Positions 45,344 through 53,983 of a DNA stretch of 64,000 bases are shown piece after piece (the first letter of the stretch is position 1; each line of letters starts with the position of its first letter). Under the pieces are notes generated by a model. It searched no databases, had not been told where the DNA came from, and saw only the letters and a program-made list of their open reading frames with translations. The stretch is from contig NZ_VIDQ01000023.1 in NCBI RefSeq assembly GCF_009760915.1, positions 1 to 64,000 on the forward strand, given 5' to 3'. The DNA is from Azohydromonas aeria. Lineage in GTDB: Bacteria; Pseudomonadota; Gammaproteobacteria; Burkholderiales; Burkholderiaceae_C. The position numbers and the translations under genes are program-made.

Positions 45344-47047
45344 TCAGGCCGGCGCCACGGCCGAGGGCAGGTGGCTGTCGGCCTCTTCGTCGGCATAGCG
45401 CCCAAGCGCCCGCTCCAGCGTCGGCACGATGCAGTCCGGCCCCAGGATCTCCTCCAGCCCCGCGCGCTGCATCAGCGACAGCGGCTGCTCGTTGAGGTCG
45501 GCCAGCACCAGCGCGATGCCGCGGCGGCGCAGCGCGCGCGCCAGCTGCAGCAGCGCGTCCACGCCGGTGGTGTCCAGCGACACCAGGCGGTGCATCTCCA
45601 GCACCAGCGCGCGCGTGCCCGGCGGCAGCTGCGCCGGCAGCGGCTCCAGCTTGCCCACGGCGCCGAAGAACAGCGCGCCGTAGACCTGCATCACCTGCAC
45701 CCCCGGCGGCGCCTGCGGCACGGCCAGCGGCTCGATGCGGAACAGGTCGCTCATGCGCAGGATGAAGAACACGCAGGCCATCAGCAGGCCCGCCTCCACC
45801 GCCACGGTCAGGTCGAACACCACCGTGAGCACGAAGCTGCCCAGCACCACCGTGCGGTAGGGCAGCTTGAACTGGCGCAGCCGCGCGAACTCGTGCCACT
45901 CGCCCATGTTCCAGGCCACGAACAGCAGGATGCCGGCCAGCGCCGACAGCGGCACGTGCACCGCCAGGGGCGCCGCCACCAGCACGATGGCCAGCAGCGT
46001 GATCGCATGCACCATGCCGGCCACGGGCGTGCGCGCGCCGGAGCGCACGTTGGTCGAGGTGCGCGCGATGGTGCCGGTGGCGGGCATGCCGCCGAAGAGC
46101 GGCGTCACGAAGTTGGCGACGCCCTGCGCCATCAGCTCCTGGTTGGGGTCGTGGCGCGGCAGGTCGCTCATGTTGTCGGCCACGCGCGCGCACAGCAGCG
46201 ACTCGATGGCGCCCAGCAGCGCGATGGTCAGCGTCGGCATCAGCAGCTGCTTGGCGCCGGCCCAGTCGAAGGCGGGCAGCGCGAAGTCGGGCAGCGACTG
46301 CGGAATGCCGCCGAAGCGAGAGCCGATGGTCTCCACGTCCAGCCCGACGATGCGCGCCGTCAGCGTTGCCAGCACCAGGGCGATGACGGTGCCCGGCACC
46401 TGCGCCGCCAGCCGCCTGGCCTTCTGCGCCAGCCCCACCGGCGCGGCGGGCATGGCGTAGGACTTGGGCCACACCACCACCAGCGCCAGGCTGCCCAGGC
46501 CCAGGGCCAGCGCCGCGAGGTTGATGGTGCCGATGTGCGCCCAGAGCGTGGCGAGCTGGGCGAAGAAGTCGGCCGGCATCTTCTCGATGCGCAGGCCCAG
46601 GAAATCCTTGAGCTGCGACAGCCCGATCAGCACCGCGATGCCGTTGGTGAAGCCGATGACGATGCCCACCGGGATGTAGCGCACCAGGGCACCCAGCCGC
46701 AGCAGCCCCAGCAGGAACAGCAGCACGCCGGCGAGCATGGTGGCGATGATCAGGTTGGCCAGCCCGTACTGCGCCTGGATGCCGTAGACGATGACGATGA
46801 AGGCGCCGGCCGGCCCGCCGATCTGCACGTTCGAGCCGCCCAGCGCCGCGATCAGGAAGCCGGCGATGACGGCGGTGAAGATGCCCTGCTCGGGCTTCAG
46901 CCCGCTGGCGATGGCAAAGGCCATGGCCAGGGGCAGGGCGACGATGCCGACGGTCAGGCCGGCGCCGAGGTCGGCGACGAGTTGCTGCCGGGAGTAGCCG
47001 CGCAGGGCCTGGAAGAGGCGCGGCTTGAACGGGTGCAGGGCGGGCAT
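45344..47047 (-). CDS. SulP-family inorganic anion transporter with STAS domain
   Basis: The 567-residue protein has the SLC26/SulP transporter fold, opening LVADLGAGLTVGIVALPLAMAFAIASG and containing NVQIGGPAGAFIVIVYGI, with a C-terminal STAS domain (about residues 440-550, including MHRLVSLDTTGVDALLQLA). Members move sulfate, bicarbonate or dicarboxylates coupled to Na+ or H+; the substrate is unclear. The ATG is only four bases from a GGAGG that a perfect upstream inverted repeat could mask, so translation may be regulated. Confidence 0.92.
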   Translation of the reverse strand: MPALHPFKPRLFQALRGYSRQQLVADLGAGLTVGIVALPLAMAFAIASGLKPEQGIFTAVIAGFLIAALGGSNVQIGGPAGAFIVIVYGIQAQYGLANLIIATMLAGVLLFLLGLLRLGALVRYIPVGIVIGFTNGIAVLIGLSQLKDFLGLRIEKMPADFFAQLATLWAHIGTINLAALALGLGSLALVVVWPKSYAMPAAPVGLAQKARRLAAQVPGTVIALVLATLTARIVGLDVETIGSRFGGIPQSLPDFALPAFDWAGAKQLLMPTLTIALLGAIESLLCARVADNMSDLPRHDPNQELMAQGVANFVTPLFGGMPATGTIARTSTNVRSGARTPVAGMVHAITLLAIVLVAAPLAVHVPLSALAGILLFVAWNMGEWHEFARLRQFKLPYRTVVLGSFVLTVVFDLTVAVEAGLLMACVFFILRMSDLFRIEPLAVPQAPPGVQVMQVYGALFFGAVGKLEPLPAQLPPGTRALVLEMHRLVSLDTTGVDALLQLARALRRRGIALVLADLNEQPLSLMQRAGLEEILGPDCIVPTLERALGRYADEEADSHLPSAVAPA

Positions 47048-47103
47048 GGGACCTCCGTGATGCTGGGCGGGCGGGCGCGGGGAGAGCGCGCCACCGGAGG
47101 TCC
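47045..47103 (-). promoter_or_regulatory. Leader hairpin able to sequester the SulP ribosome binding site
   Basis: On the minus-strand RNA a GGACCUCCG (47103 to 47095) can pair perfectly with CGGAGGUCC (47057 to 47049), which contains the Shine-Dalgarno sequence immediately before the SulP start codon. A second six-pair stem (GGCGCG with CGCGCC) can form in the 37-nt loop. This geometry would block ribosome access. No known riboswitch class was recognised. Confidence 0.55.
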
Positions 47104-47200
47104 GCAGTGGTGCCGCAGGGCGATGAAGCGGCGCCGCCGCGACGGGCCCGAGACCTGGTTGAGCAGGCTGGGCTGTTTCGTCGCAGCGCGCCGCGCCATG

Positions 47201-49297
47201 TCAGCGCACCCGCATGCCGGGCTGCGCGCCGGGCCAGGGTTCCAGGATGTGGATGCCGGGCTGCGCCTTCTCGTCGCCATGGCTGGCCGCCAGCACCATG
47301 CCCTCGCTCACGCCGAACTTCATCTTGCGCGGCGCCAGGTTGGCGACCATCACGGTGAGCTTGCCCACCAGCTGCTCCGGCGCGTAGGCCGACTGGATGC
47401 CGCTGAAGACGTTACGGGTGCGGCCTTCGCCCACGTCCAGCGTGAGCTGCAGCAGCTTGGTGCTGCCCTCGACCCGGCGCGCCTCGACGATGCGGGCGAT
47501 GCGCAGGTCGATCTTGGTGAAGTCCTCGATGCCGATGGTCGGCGCGATGGCCTCGCCGCCGGGCAGCTCGGGCTTGTCCTCGGCGGCCGGCGCGGCGGCC
47601 GCCGCGGGCGGCTCGAACAGCGTGTCCAGCAGCTTCGGATCGACGCGCTGCATCAGGTGCTTGTAGGCACCGATGCGGTGTGCGCCCAGGGCGCGCTGCG
47701 CGTCGGCGAAGGTCAGCGGCTCGACCTGCAGGAACTCTTCCACCTGGGCGGCGAGCGCCGGCAGCACGGGCTTGAGGTAGATGGTCAGCAGCCGGAACGC
47801 CTCGATGCAGGTGCTGCACACGTCGTGCAGCGCGGCGGCCATCTCGGGCTTCTTGGCCAGGTCCCAGGGCTTGTGCTGGTCCACGTAGGCGTTGACGCGG
47901 TCGGCCAGCGCCATGATCTCGCGCACCGCCTTGCCGAACTCGCGCTCCTCGTAGAGGCGCTCGATGTCGGCGCAGCCGGCGCGCAGGCCCTCCAGCAGCG
48001 CGCTGCCTTCGACGCCCAGGTCGGCGCTGAGCAGCCCGTCGAAGCGCTTGGCGATGAAGCCCGCGGCGCGGCTGGCGATGTTGACGTACTTGCCCACCAG
48101 GTCGGAGTTCACCCGGGCGACGAAGTCCTCGGGGTTGAAGTCCACGTCCTCGACCCTGGCGTTGAGCTTGGCGGCGATGTAGTAGCGCAGCCACTCGGCA
48201 TTCATGCCGATCTCGAGGTACTTCAGCGGGCTGATGCCGGTGCCGCGCGACTTGCTCATCTTCTCGCCGCTGACGGTGATGAAGCCGTGCACGAACACGT
48301 TGTCCGGCACCTTGCGGCCGCTGAAATGCAGCATCGCCGGCCAGAACAGGGTGTGGAAGTACGTGATGTCCTTGCCGATGAAGTGGTACTGCTCCACCGC
48401 CGGGTCGGTCATGAACTCCTCGAAGCTGCGCTCCTCGCCGTAGCGCGCCTTCGGCCCGCCGCGGTCGAACCAGGCCTTGAGCGAGGCCAGGTAGCCGACA
48501 GGAGCGTCGAGCCAGACGTAGAAATACTTGCCCGGGGCGTCGGGGATCTCGATGCCGAAGTAGGGCGCGTCGCGGCTGATGTCCCAGTCCGACAGGCCCA
48601 CGTGGCCCTCGTCGTCGGCCGCGAACCATTCCTTGATCTTGTTGAGCACCTCGGGTTGCAGCCGTCCCGAGGCCTGCGTCCACTGCTGCAGGAAGTCCAG
48701 GCAGCGCGGCGAGGAGAGCTGGAAGAAGTGGTGCTCGGAGCTTTTCATCACCGGCGTGGCGCCGGTGAGCGTGGAGTACGGGTTCTTGAGCTCGGTGGGG
48801 GCGTAGACCGCGCCGCAGACCTCGCAGGAGTCGCCGTACTGGTCCTTGGCAGCGCAGCGCGGACACTCGCCCTTGATGTAGCGGTCGGGCAGGAACATCG
48901 ACTTCACGGGGTCGAAGAACTGCTCGATGTTGCGGATGGCGATCAGGCCCTCGCGGCGCAGCGCGCGGTAGATGTCCTGCGCGAGCTCGTGGTTCTCCGG
49001 CGCGTCGGTGGAGTGCCAGTGGTCGAAGGCGATGTGGAAGCCGTCGAGGTACTGCTTGCGCCCGGCGGCGATCTCGGCGACGAACTGCTGCGGGGTTTTG
49101 CCGACCTTCTCGGCGGCGATCATGATCGGCGCGCCGTGGGCGTCGTCGGCGCCCACGAAATGCACCTGCTGGCCGCGCATGCGCTGATAGCGCACCCAGA
49201 TGTCGGCCTGGATGTACTCCATGATGTGGCCGATGTGGAAGGCGCCGTTGGCGTAGGGCAGGGCGGTGGTGACGAAGAGCTGGCGGGGGCGTGTCAT
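47201..49297 (-). CDS. metG: Methionine-tRNA ligase
   Basis: The 698-residue class I synthetase has HIGH at residues 21-24 ([13 protein letters not shown]), KMSKS at about residue 345 ([11 protein letters not shown]), a Cys4 zinc knuckle ([17 protein letters not shown], about 145-161) and a C-terminal tRNA-binding domain ([19 protein letters not shown] onward). This is the long, dimeric E. coli-like form. It charges initiator and elongator tRNA-Met. It is divergent from apbC, with 116 bases between. Confidence 0.97.
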   Translation of the reverse strand: MTRPRQLFVTTALPYANGAFHIGHIMEYIQADIWVRYQRMRGQQVHFVGADDAHGAPIMIAAEKVGKTPQQFVAEIAAGRKQYLDGFHIAFDHWHSTDAPENHELAQDIYRALRREGLIAIRNIEQFFDPVKSMFLPDRYIKGECPRCAAKDQYGDSCEVCGAVYAPTELKNPYSTLTGATPVMKSSEHHFFQLSSPRCLDFLQQWTQASGRLQPEVLNKIKEWFAADDEGHVGLSDWDISRDAPYFGIEIPDAPGKYFYVWLDAPVGYLASLKAWFDRGGPKARYGEERSFEEFMTDPAVEQYHFIGKDITYFHTLFWPAMLHFSGRKVPDNVFVHGFITVSGEKMSKSRGTGISPLKYLEIGMNAEWLRYYIAAKLNARVEDVDFNPEDFVARVNSDLVGKYVNIASRAAGFIAKRFDGLLSADLGVEGSALLEGLRAGCADIERLYEEREFGKAVREIMALADRVNAYVDQHKPWDLAKKPEMAAALHDVCSTCIEAFRLLTIYLKPVLPALAAQVEEFLQVEPLTFADAQRALGAHRIGAYKHLMQRVDPKLLDTLFEPPAAAAAPAAEDKPELPGGEAIAPTIGIEDFTKIDLRIARIVEARRVEGSTKLLQLTLDVGEGRTRNVFSGIQSAYAPEQLVGKLTVMVANLAPRKMKFGVSEGMVLAASHGDEKAQPGIHILEPWPGAQPGMRVR

Positions 49298-49413
49298 CAG
49301 GGTCTCTGGCTCGCGCGCGTGGCAAATCCAGATTCTAGGCCGCCCGTCAAGGTCACCCCCCCTGGGCTAGACTGCGCGCCGTTCCAAAAACCCCCTGCCC
49401 GAGACTCACTTTC

Positions 49414-50505
49414 ATGGCCGTAACCGAAGCCGCGCTGCTGGACGCGCTCAAGACCGTCACCGACCCCAACACGGGCCGTGACTTCGTCACCACCCGCCAG
49501 CTCAAGAACCTGCGCGTGGAAGACGGCGACGTCAGCTTCGACGTGGTGCTGGGCTACCCGGCCAAGAGCCAGCTGCAGGCGCTGCGCCGCGCGCTGATCA
49601 ATGCCGCGCGCACGGTGCCCGGCGTGGACAACGTCAGTGCCAACCTCAGCGTCGAGATCACGGCGCACGCGGTGCAGCGCGGCGTGCAGCTGCTGCCCAA
49701 GGTCAAGAACATCGTGGCCGTGGCCTCCGGCAAGGGCGGCGTGGGCAAGAGCACCACCACCGTGAACCTGGCGCTGGCGCTGGCCGCGGAAGGGGCCCGC
49801 GTGGGCATCCTGGACGCCGACATCTACGGCCCCAGCCAGCCGATGATGATGGGCATCGAGGGCCGCCCCGAGAGCGCCGACGGCCAGACCATGGAGCCGC
49901 TGGAGAACTACGGCGTGCAGGTCATGTCGATCGGCTTCCTGGTCGATGCCGACAACCCCATGATCTGGCGCGGCCCGATGGCCACGCAGGCGCTGGAGCA
50001 GCTGCTGCGCCAGACCAACTGGACCGACCTCGACTACCTGATCGTGGACATGCCCCCGGGCACCGGCGACATCCAGCTCACGCTGAGCCAGAAAGTGCCG
50101 CTGACCGGCGCCGTGATCGTGACCACGCCGCAGGACATCGCGCTGCTGGACGCGCGCAAGGGCCTGAAGATGTTCGAGAAGGTGGGCGTGCCCATCCTGG
50201 GCGTGGTGGAGAACATGGCCGTGCACGTGTGCTCCAACTGCGGCCATGCCGAGCACATCTTCGGCGCCGAAGGGGGCAAGAAGATGGCCGCCGAGTACAA
50301 CGTGGACTACCTGGGCGCGCTGCCGCTGTCCATGGGCATCCGCGAGCAGGCCGACAGCGGCCGCCCGACGGTGGTGAACGACCCCGACGGCGAGATCGCC
50401 GGCATCTACAAGGCCGTGGCGCGCCAAGTGGCGATCAAGATCGCCGCCAAGGCCAAGGACTTCAGCAGCAAGTTCCCCACCATCACCATCTCGAAGAACA
50501 GCTGA
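49414..50505 (+). CDS. apbC: Iron-sulfur cluster carrier protein ApbC (Mrp/NBP35 family ATPase)
   Basis: The 363-residue protein has an N-terminal MIP18-like (DUF59) domain (about residues 5-85) and a P-loop ATPase with KGGVGKST (107-114), the ADIYGPSQPMM segment and the cluster-binding CSNC (about residues 271-274). It binds and transfers 4Fe-4S clusters. The next gene begins 12 bases after its stop, so it is probably the first gene of the accessory operon that encodes a large 4Fe-4S protein, consistent with cluster supply. Confidence 0.95.
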   Translation: MAVTEAALLDALKTVTDPNTGRDFVTTRQLKNLRVEDGDVSFDVVLGYPAKSQLQALRRALINAARTVPGVDNVSANLSVEITAHAVQRGVQLLPKVKNIVAVASGKGGVGKSTTTVNLALALAAEGARVGILDADIYGPSQPMMMGIEGRPESADGQTMEPLENYGVQVMSIGFLVDADNPMIWRGPMATQALEQLLRQTNWTDLDYLIVDMPPGTGDIQLTLSQKVPLTGAVIVTTPQDIALLDARKGLKMFEKVGVPILGVVENMAVHVCSNCGHAEHIFGAEGGKKMAAEYNVDYLGALPLSMGIREQADSGRPTVVNDPDGEIAGIYKAVARQVAIKIAAKAKDFSSKFPTITISKNS

Positions 50506-50517
50506 GGCGAGGGCGCC

Positions 50518-51018
50518 ATGAGCGACAGGCCGTCGGTCCGGGTCGCGGTCCTGATGGAGCGCGAGCACCAGCCCAACCGCTGGGAGGACTGGCGGCACCG
50601 CATCGCCGAGGTCGTGCCCGACGAGGGCGCCTTCGGCCCGGAGCCGCGCCTGCTGCGCGACGACGGCAAGACGGCGCGCTTCCTCTTTCCCGGCTTCGAG
50701 CTGGAGCTGTTCAAGGACGAGTGCGAGGGCTACTACCTCAACCTCAGCTCCGGCGCGCCGGTGTGGTTCGTGATGTGGCGCGTCGATGACGAGGACCCGT
50801 CGAAGGCGCGGCCCGAGATCGTAAGCGTGTCCTACAACGAGGCCGGCCGCTGGCTCGACGCGCAGGAGCGCGTGGACAACGTGCCGCTGCCGGCCGAACT
50901 GCGCGACTGGCTGCAGGCCTGGGTGGACGAGCACTACCGCCCCGAGCCCAAGAAGCGCCAGCGCCCGGCCTCGTTCCAGCGGCCCGAGGACCGCGGGCGC
51001 GGCGGCGGTCACGGCTGA
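50518..51018 (+). CDS. DUF3305-type protein
   Basis: The 166-residue protein starts MSDRPSVRVAVLMEREHQPNRWEDWRHR and has the FPGFELELFKDECEGYYLN and PVWFVMWRVDDED segments that I associate with DUF3305. The tail is basic and Gly/Arg-rich (RRQRP-like, ending GRGRGGGHG). In formate dehydrogenase clusters of related bacteria this gene precedes DUF3306, a 4Fe-4S protein and a TorD-like chaperone, the order seen here. No catalytic motif is evident. It is cytoplasmic. Confidence 0.75.
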   Translation: MSDRPSVRVAVLMEREHQPNRWEDWRHRIAEVVPDEGAFGPEPRLLRDDGKTARFLFPGFELELFKDECEGYYLNLSSGAPVWFVMWRVDDEDPSKARPEIVSVSYNEAGRWLDAQERVDNVPLPAELRDWLQAWVDEHYRPEPKKRQRPASFQRPEDRGRGGGHG

Positions 51019-51111
51019 GCCGGCGCACGCGCCTTCATTCGGGCCCCTTGCCCGGAATCACCCGGACCTTTCCGGACCCTTTTTCCGTCCTTCGCAGCAG
51101 GAGTAACGCGC

Positions 51112-51924
51112 ATGGCCGAAGACGGCTTCTTCTCGCGCTGGTCGCGGCGCAAGACGCAGGTGGCGCGCGGCGTGGAGCCGGCCGAGCCGGCGCCGGCTGT
51201 AGATCAGTCCGTTCGTCCTGACCCTTCGATACCTCAGGGCAGGGTCCGGCCTGAGGCCGGATCGAAGGACGAATCCGACAGGCTGGTGCGCCGCCCGGGT
51301 GACGGCGCCGCACCTGACCCGTTCGCACTGAGGTACCGAAGTGCGAATCCGCCAGGCAGCGATGGCAGCGCTCCGGCAGGGGCCGTTCACCCTTCGATAC
51401 CTCAGGGCGAACGGAATACGGAACCCCCGCCTACGCTGGCCGACGTGGCCGAACTCGGCCGGGAGTCGGATTACTCACGCTTCGTCGCGCGCGACGTGGC
51501 GCCGGACGTGAAGAACGCCGCGCTGCGCAAGCTGTTTTCCGATCCACACTTCAACGTGATGGATGGTCTCGACATCTACATCGACGACTACGGCAAGCCC
51601 GACCCCATCCCGCCTTCGATGCTGCGCCAGCTGGCGCAGTCGAAGATGCTGGGCCTCTTCGACGACGAAGAGGACAAGGACAAGAAACCGAACGACGACC
51701 CCGCGGCGGCCGCGCCCGCCGCGACCGAGCCGGCCGACGCTGCCGCCGCGTCCGAGCCGCCTCCAGGCGCGGCCGCGGATGCCGCCGCGCCGGCACGGCC
51801 CGACCCGGCGGCCGAGCCGCCCTTGCTGAACACCACCGCACCCGATGAAGACGCTGATCTGCAACTGCAACCGCACCATGCCGCTGGACGGCCCGGCCCT
51901 GGCCCGGGCCCTGCCGCAGGCTGA
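51112..51924 (+). CDS. DUF3306-type protein with a repeat-derived insert
   Basis: The 270-residue protein has the family start MAEDGFFSRWSRRKTQVARG and the conserved core ESDYSRFVARDVAPDVKNAALRKLFSDP (from about residue 120) with HFNVMDGLDIYIDDYGKPDP. Between them, residues about 30-101 are encoded by copies of the extragenic palindromic repeat found elsewhere in the window, read in frame (PSIPQG occurs twice, with RYRSANPPG between). The Ala/Pro-rich tail overlaps the following 4Fe-4S gene by 80 bases in another frame. The function is unknown. Confidence 0.78.
   Translation: MAEDGFFSRWSRRKTQVARGVEPAEPAPAVDQSVRPDPSIPQGRVRPEAGSKDESDRLVRRPGDGAAPDPFALRYRSANPPGSDGSAPAGAVHPSIPQGERNTEPPPTLADVAELGRESDYSRFVARDVAPDVKNAALRKLFSDPHFNVMDGLDIYIDDYGKPDPIPPSMLRQLAQSKMLGLFDDEEDKDKKPNDDPAAAAPAATEPADAAAASEPPPGAAADAAAPARPDPAAEPPLLNTTAPDEDADLQLQPHHAAGRPGPGPGPAAG
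51206..51420. repeat. Palindromic repeats inside the DUF3306 coding sequence
   Basis: Copies of the TTCG/TATCGAAG-type unit seen at 24.1 and 25.3 kb occur here in both orientations: CCGTTCGTCCTGACCCTTCG near 51210, a GGCCTGAGGCCGGATCGAAGG block near 51260, CCCGTTCGCACTGAGGTACC near 51316, and CCCTTCGATACCTCAGGGCG near 51390. The whole block is uninterrupted by stop codons in the DUF3306 frame. Confidence 0.85.
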
Positions 51925-53983
51925 GGGGCTGCAGACCGTCCACAACCTGCTGTGCCGCCACGAGGCGGTGCAGTTCCAGCGCGCGGCCAAGTCGGCCGCG
52001 TCCGCCGGCGAGCAGCTGCTCGTGGCCTGCACCCAGGAGAAGCGGCTGTTCCTGGAGCTCAATGCCCAGACCGAGGGCGCGCTGCCTGCCGACGAGCAGC
52101 CCATCCGCTTCGTCAACCTGCGCGAGAGCGGCGGCTGGTCCAGGGACGCGCGCGCGGCCACGCCGAAGATGGCTGCGCTCATCGCCGCCGCGCAGCTGCC
52201 CGACCCCGACCCGGTGCCCACCGTGAGCTACCGCAGCGCTGGGCGGCTGCTGGTCATCGGCGCGGGCGAGGCGGCCGAGCGCGCCGCGGCGATGCTCTCG
52301 GACAAGCTCGACGTGAGCCTGCTGCTGAGCGAGCCGGGCAGCGCGCTGCCGCAGGCGCGCGAGCGCCTGGTGCACGCCGGGCGCGTGACGCAGCTCAGCG
52401 GCTGGCTCGGCGCGTTCCAGGTGCGCTGGGAGGCGGGCAACCCGATCGACCTGGACCTGTGCACGCGCTGCAATGCCTGCGTCGATGCGTGCCCGGAAGG
52501 CGCCATCGGCTTCGACTACCAGGTGGACCTGTCGCGCTGCACCTCGCACCGCGCCTGCGTGAAGGCCTGCGCCGTGGCCGGCGCGATCGACTTCAGCCGC
52601 CAGCCGGAAAGCCTGTCGGACACTTTTGATTTGGTGCTGGACCTGCGCAGCAGCCCGGCTTTCACGCAGCACGCCTTGCCGCAGGGCTATTTCCACGCCG
52701 GCGCCGACACGGCCAAGCTGTTCGACGCCGTGCTGAAGCTGCGCGAGCTCACCGGCGAGTTCGAGAAGCCCAAGTTCTTCCAGTACAAGCAGAAGCTCTG
52801 CGCCCACAGCCGCAACGAGCGCGTGGGCTGCGACGCCTGCGTGCAGATCTGCTCGGCGCGCGCCGTCTCCAGCGAGCTGGGCACCACGGGCGGCATCCGC
52901 GTCGAGCCGCACCTGTGCGTGGGCTGCGGCGCCTGCACCACGGTCTGCCCCACCGGCGCGCTGGCCTACAGCTACCCGGACGCGCCCACCACCGCCAAGC
53001 GGCTGCGCACGCTGCTGACCACCTATGCCCGCGCGGGCGGGCGCGACGCGGCGCTGCTGCTGCACAGCCAGGGGGCGGGCTCGAAGCTGCTGGGCGAGCT
53101 GGGGCGCGCGGCGCGCACCGACGCCAGCATTCACGGCCTGCCGGCGCGCGTGCTGCCGGTGGAGCTGTGGCACACGGCCAGCGTCGGGCTGGAGCTGTGG
53201 CTCGCGGCCAAGGCGCAGGGCGCGTCGCAGGTGTTCGTGCTGCTCACCGACGAGGAGGCGCCCGAGTACCGCACCGCTTTGGCCGAGCAGGCCGAGATCG
53301 CCAACACGCTGCTGCAGGGCCTGGGCTATGCCGGGTTGCACGTGCAGCTGCTCGAAGCCCGCGACGCGCGCGACCTGGCCGCTCTCGACGCCGCGCTGCG
53401 CAGCGCGCCGCCGGCGGCCGGCGTGCGCTTGGCCGCGACGTTTGCGGCGCAAAGCGACAAGCGCGCGACGCTGGAGCTGGCGCTGGAGCACCTGCTGGCG
53501 CAGGCGCCGCAGGCGCTGCCCGAAGCCATCGCGCTGCCCGCGGCCAGCCCGCTGGGCACGATCGAGGTGGACACCGGCCGCTGCACGCTGTGCCTGAGCT
53601 GCGTGGGCGCCTGCCCGGCGGCGGCACTGGCCGACAACCCCGACAAGCCGCAGCTGCGCTTCATCGAGAAGAACTGCGTGCAGTGCGGGCTGTGCGCCAC
53701 CACCTGCCCGGAAGACGCCATCACGCTGCAGCCGCGGCTGTGGCTGGCCGACGAGGGCAAGGCGCGCAAGCAGGCGCGCGTGTTGAACGAGGCGCAGCCC
53801 TACGGCTGCATCCGCTGCGGGAAACCCTTCGGCACGCTGCAGGCGGTGGAGGCCATGCTCGGCCGCCTCGCCGGCCACCCGATGTTCCAGGGCGACGCGC
53901 TGCAGCGGCTGAGGATGTGCGGCGACTGCCGCGTCATCGACATCTACAGCAATCCCAACGAAACGCGGATCACGGACCTGTGA
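51845..53983 (+). CDS. Multi-cluster 4Fe-4S ferredoxin-type protein of the formate dehydrogenase accessory set
   Basis: The 712-residue cytoplasmic protein begins MKTLICNCNRTMPLDGPALA. Cysteine motifs in order are CTRCNACVDACP (about residue 205), a loose C-x5-C-x3-C (CTSHRACVKAC), CDACVQIC, CVGCGACTTVCP (about 357), CTLCLSCVGACP, CVQCGLCATTCP, and C-terminal CIRCGK and CGDC pairs. At least four 4Fe-4S clusters are predicted. The central region (about 390-540) lacks cysteines and resembles HdrA/methyl-viologen-reductase delta-like segments. It probably moves electrons or sulfur during dehydrogenase maturation. It ends in a GTGA overlap with the chaperone gene. Confidence 0.87.
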   Translation: MKTLICNCNRTMPLDGPALARALPQAEGLQTVHNLLCRHEAVQFQRAAKSAASAGEQLLVACTQEKRLFLELNAQTEGALPADEQPIRFVNLRESGGWSRDARAATPKMAALIAAAQLPDPDPVPTVSYRSAGRLLVIGAGEAAERAAAMLSDKLDVSLLLSEPGSALPQARERLVHAGRVTQLSGWLGAFQVRWEAGNPIDLDLCTRCNACVDACPEGAIGFDYQVDLSRCTSHRACVKACAVAGAIDFSRQPESLSDTFDLVLDLRSSPAFTQHALPQGYFHAGADTAKLFDAVLKLRELTGEFEKPKFFQYKQKLCAHSRNERVGCDACVQICSARAVSSELGTTGGIRVEPHLCVGCGACTTVCPTGALAYSYPDAPTTAKRLRTLLTTYARAGGRDAALLLHSQGAGSKLLGELGRAARTDASIHGLPARVLPVELWHTASVGLELWLAAKAQGASQVFVLLTDEEAPEYRTALAEQAEIANTLLQGLGYAGLHVQLLEARDARDLAALDAALRSAPPAAGVRLAATFAAQSDKRATLELALEHLLAQAPQALPEAIALPAASPLGTIEVDTGRCTLCLSCVGACPAAALADNPDKPQLRFIEKNCVQCGLCATTCPEDAITLQPRLWLADEGKARKQARVLNEAQPYGCIRCGKPFGTLQAVEAMLGRLAGHPMFQGDALQRLRMCGDCRVIDIYSNPNETRITDL

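Noticed and set aside
45371..49423. A 1350-codon open frame antisense to the SulP and metG genes
   Set aside because: It spans two well-supported genes on the other strand and has the same His/Arg/Gln-rich shadow composition and no recognisable motif.
51551..53878. A 775-codon open frame antisense to the DUF3306 and 4Fe-4S genes
   Set aside because: It mirrors the cysteine-rich protein on the plus strand and shows no motif of its own.
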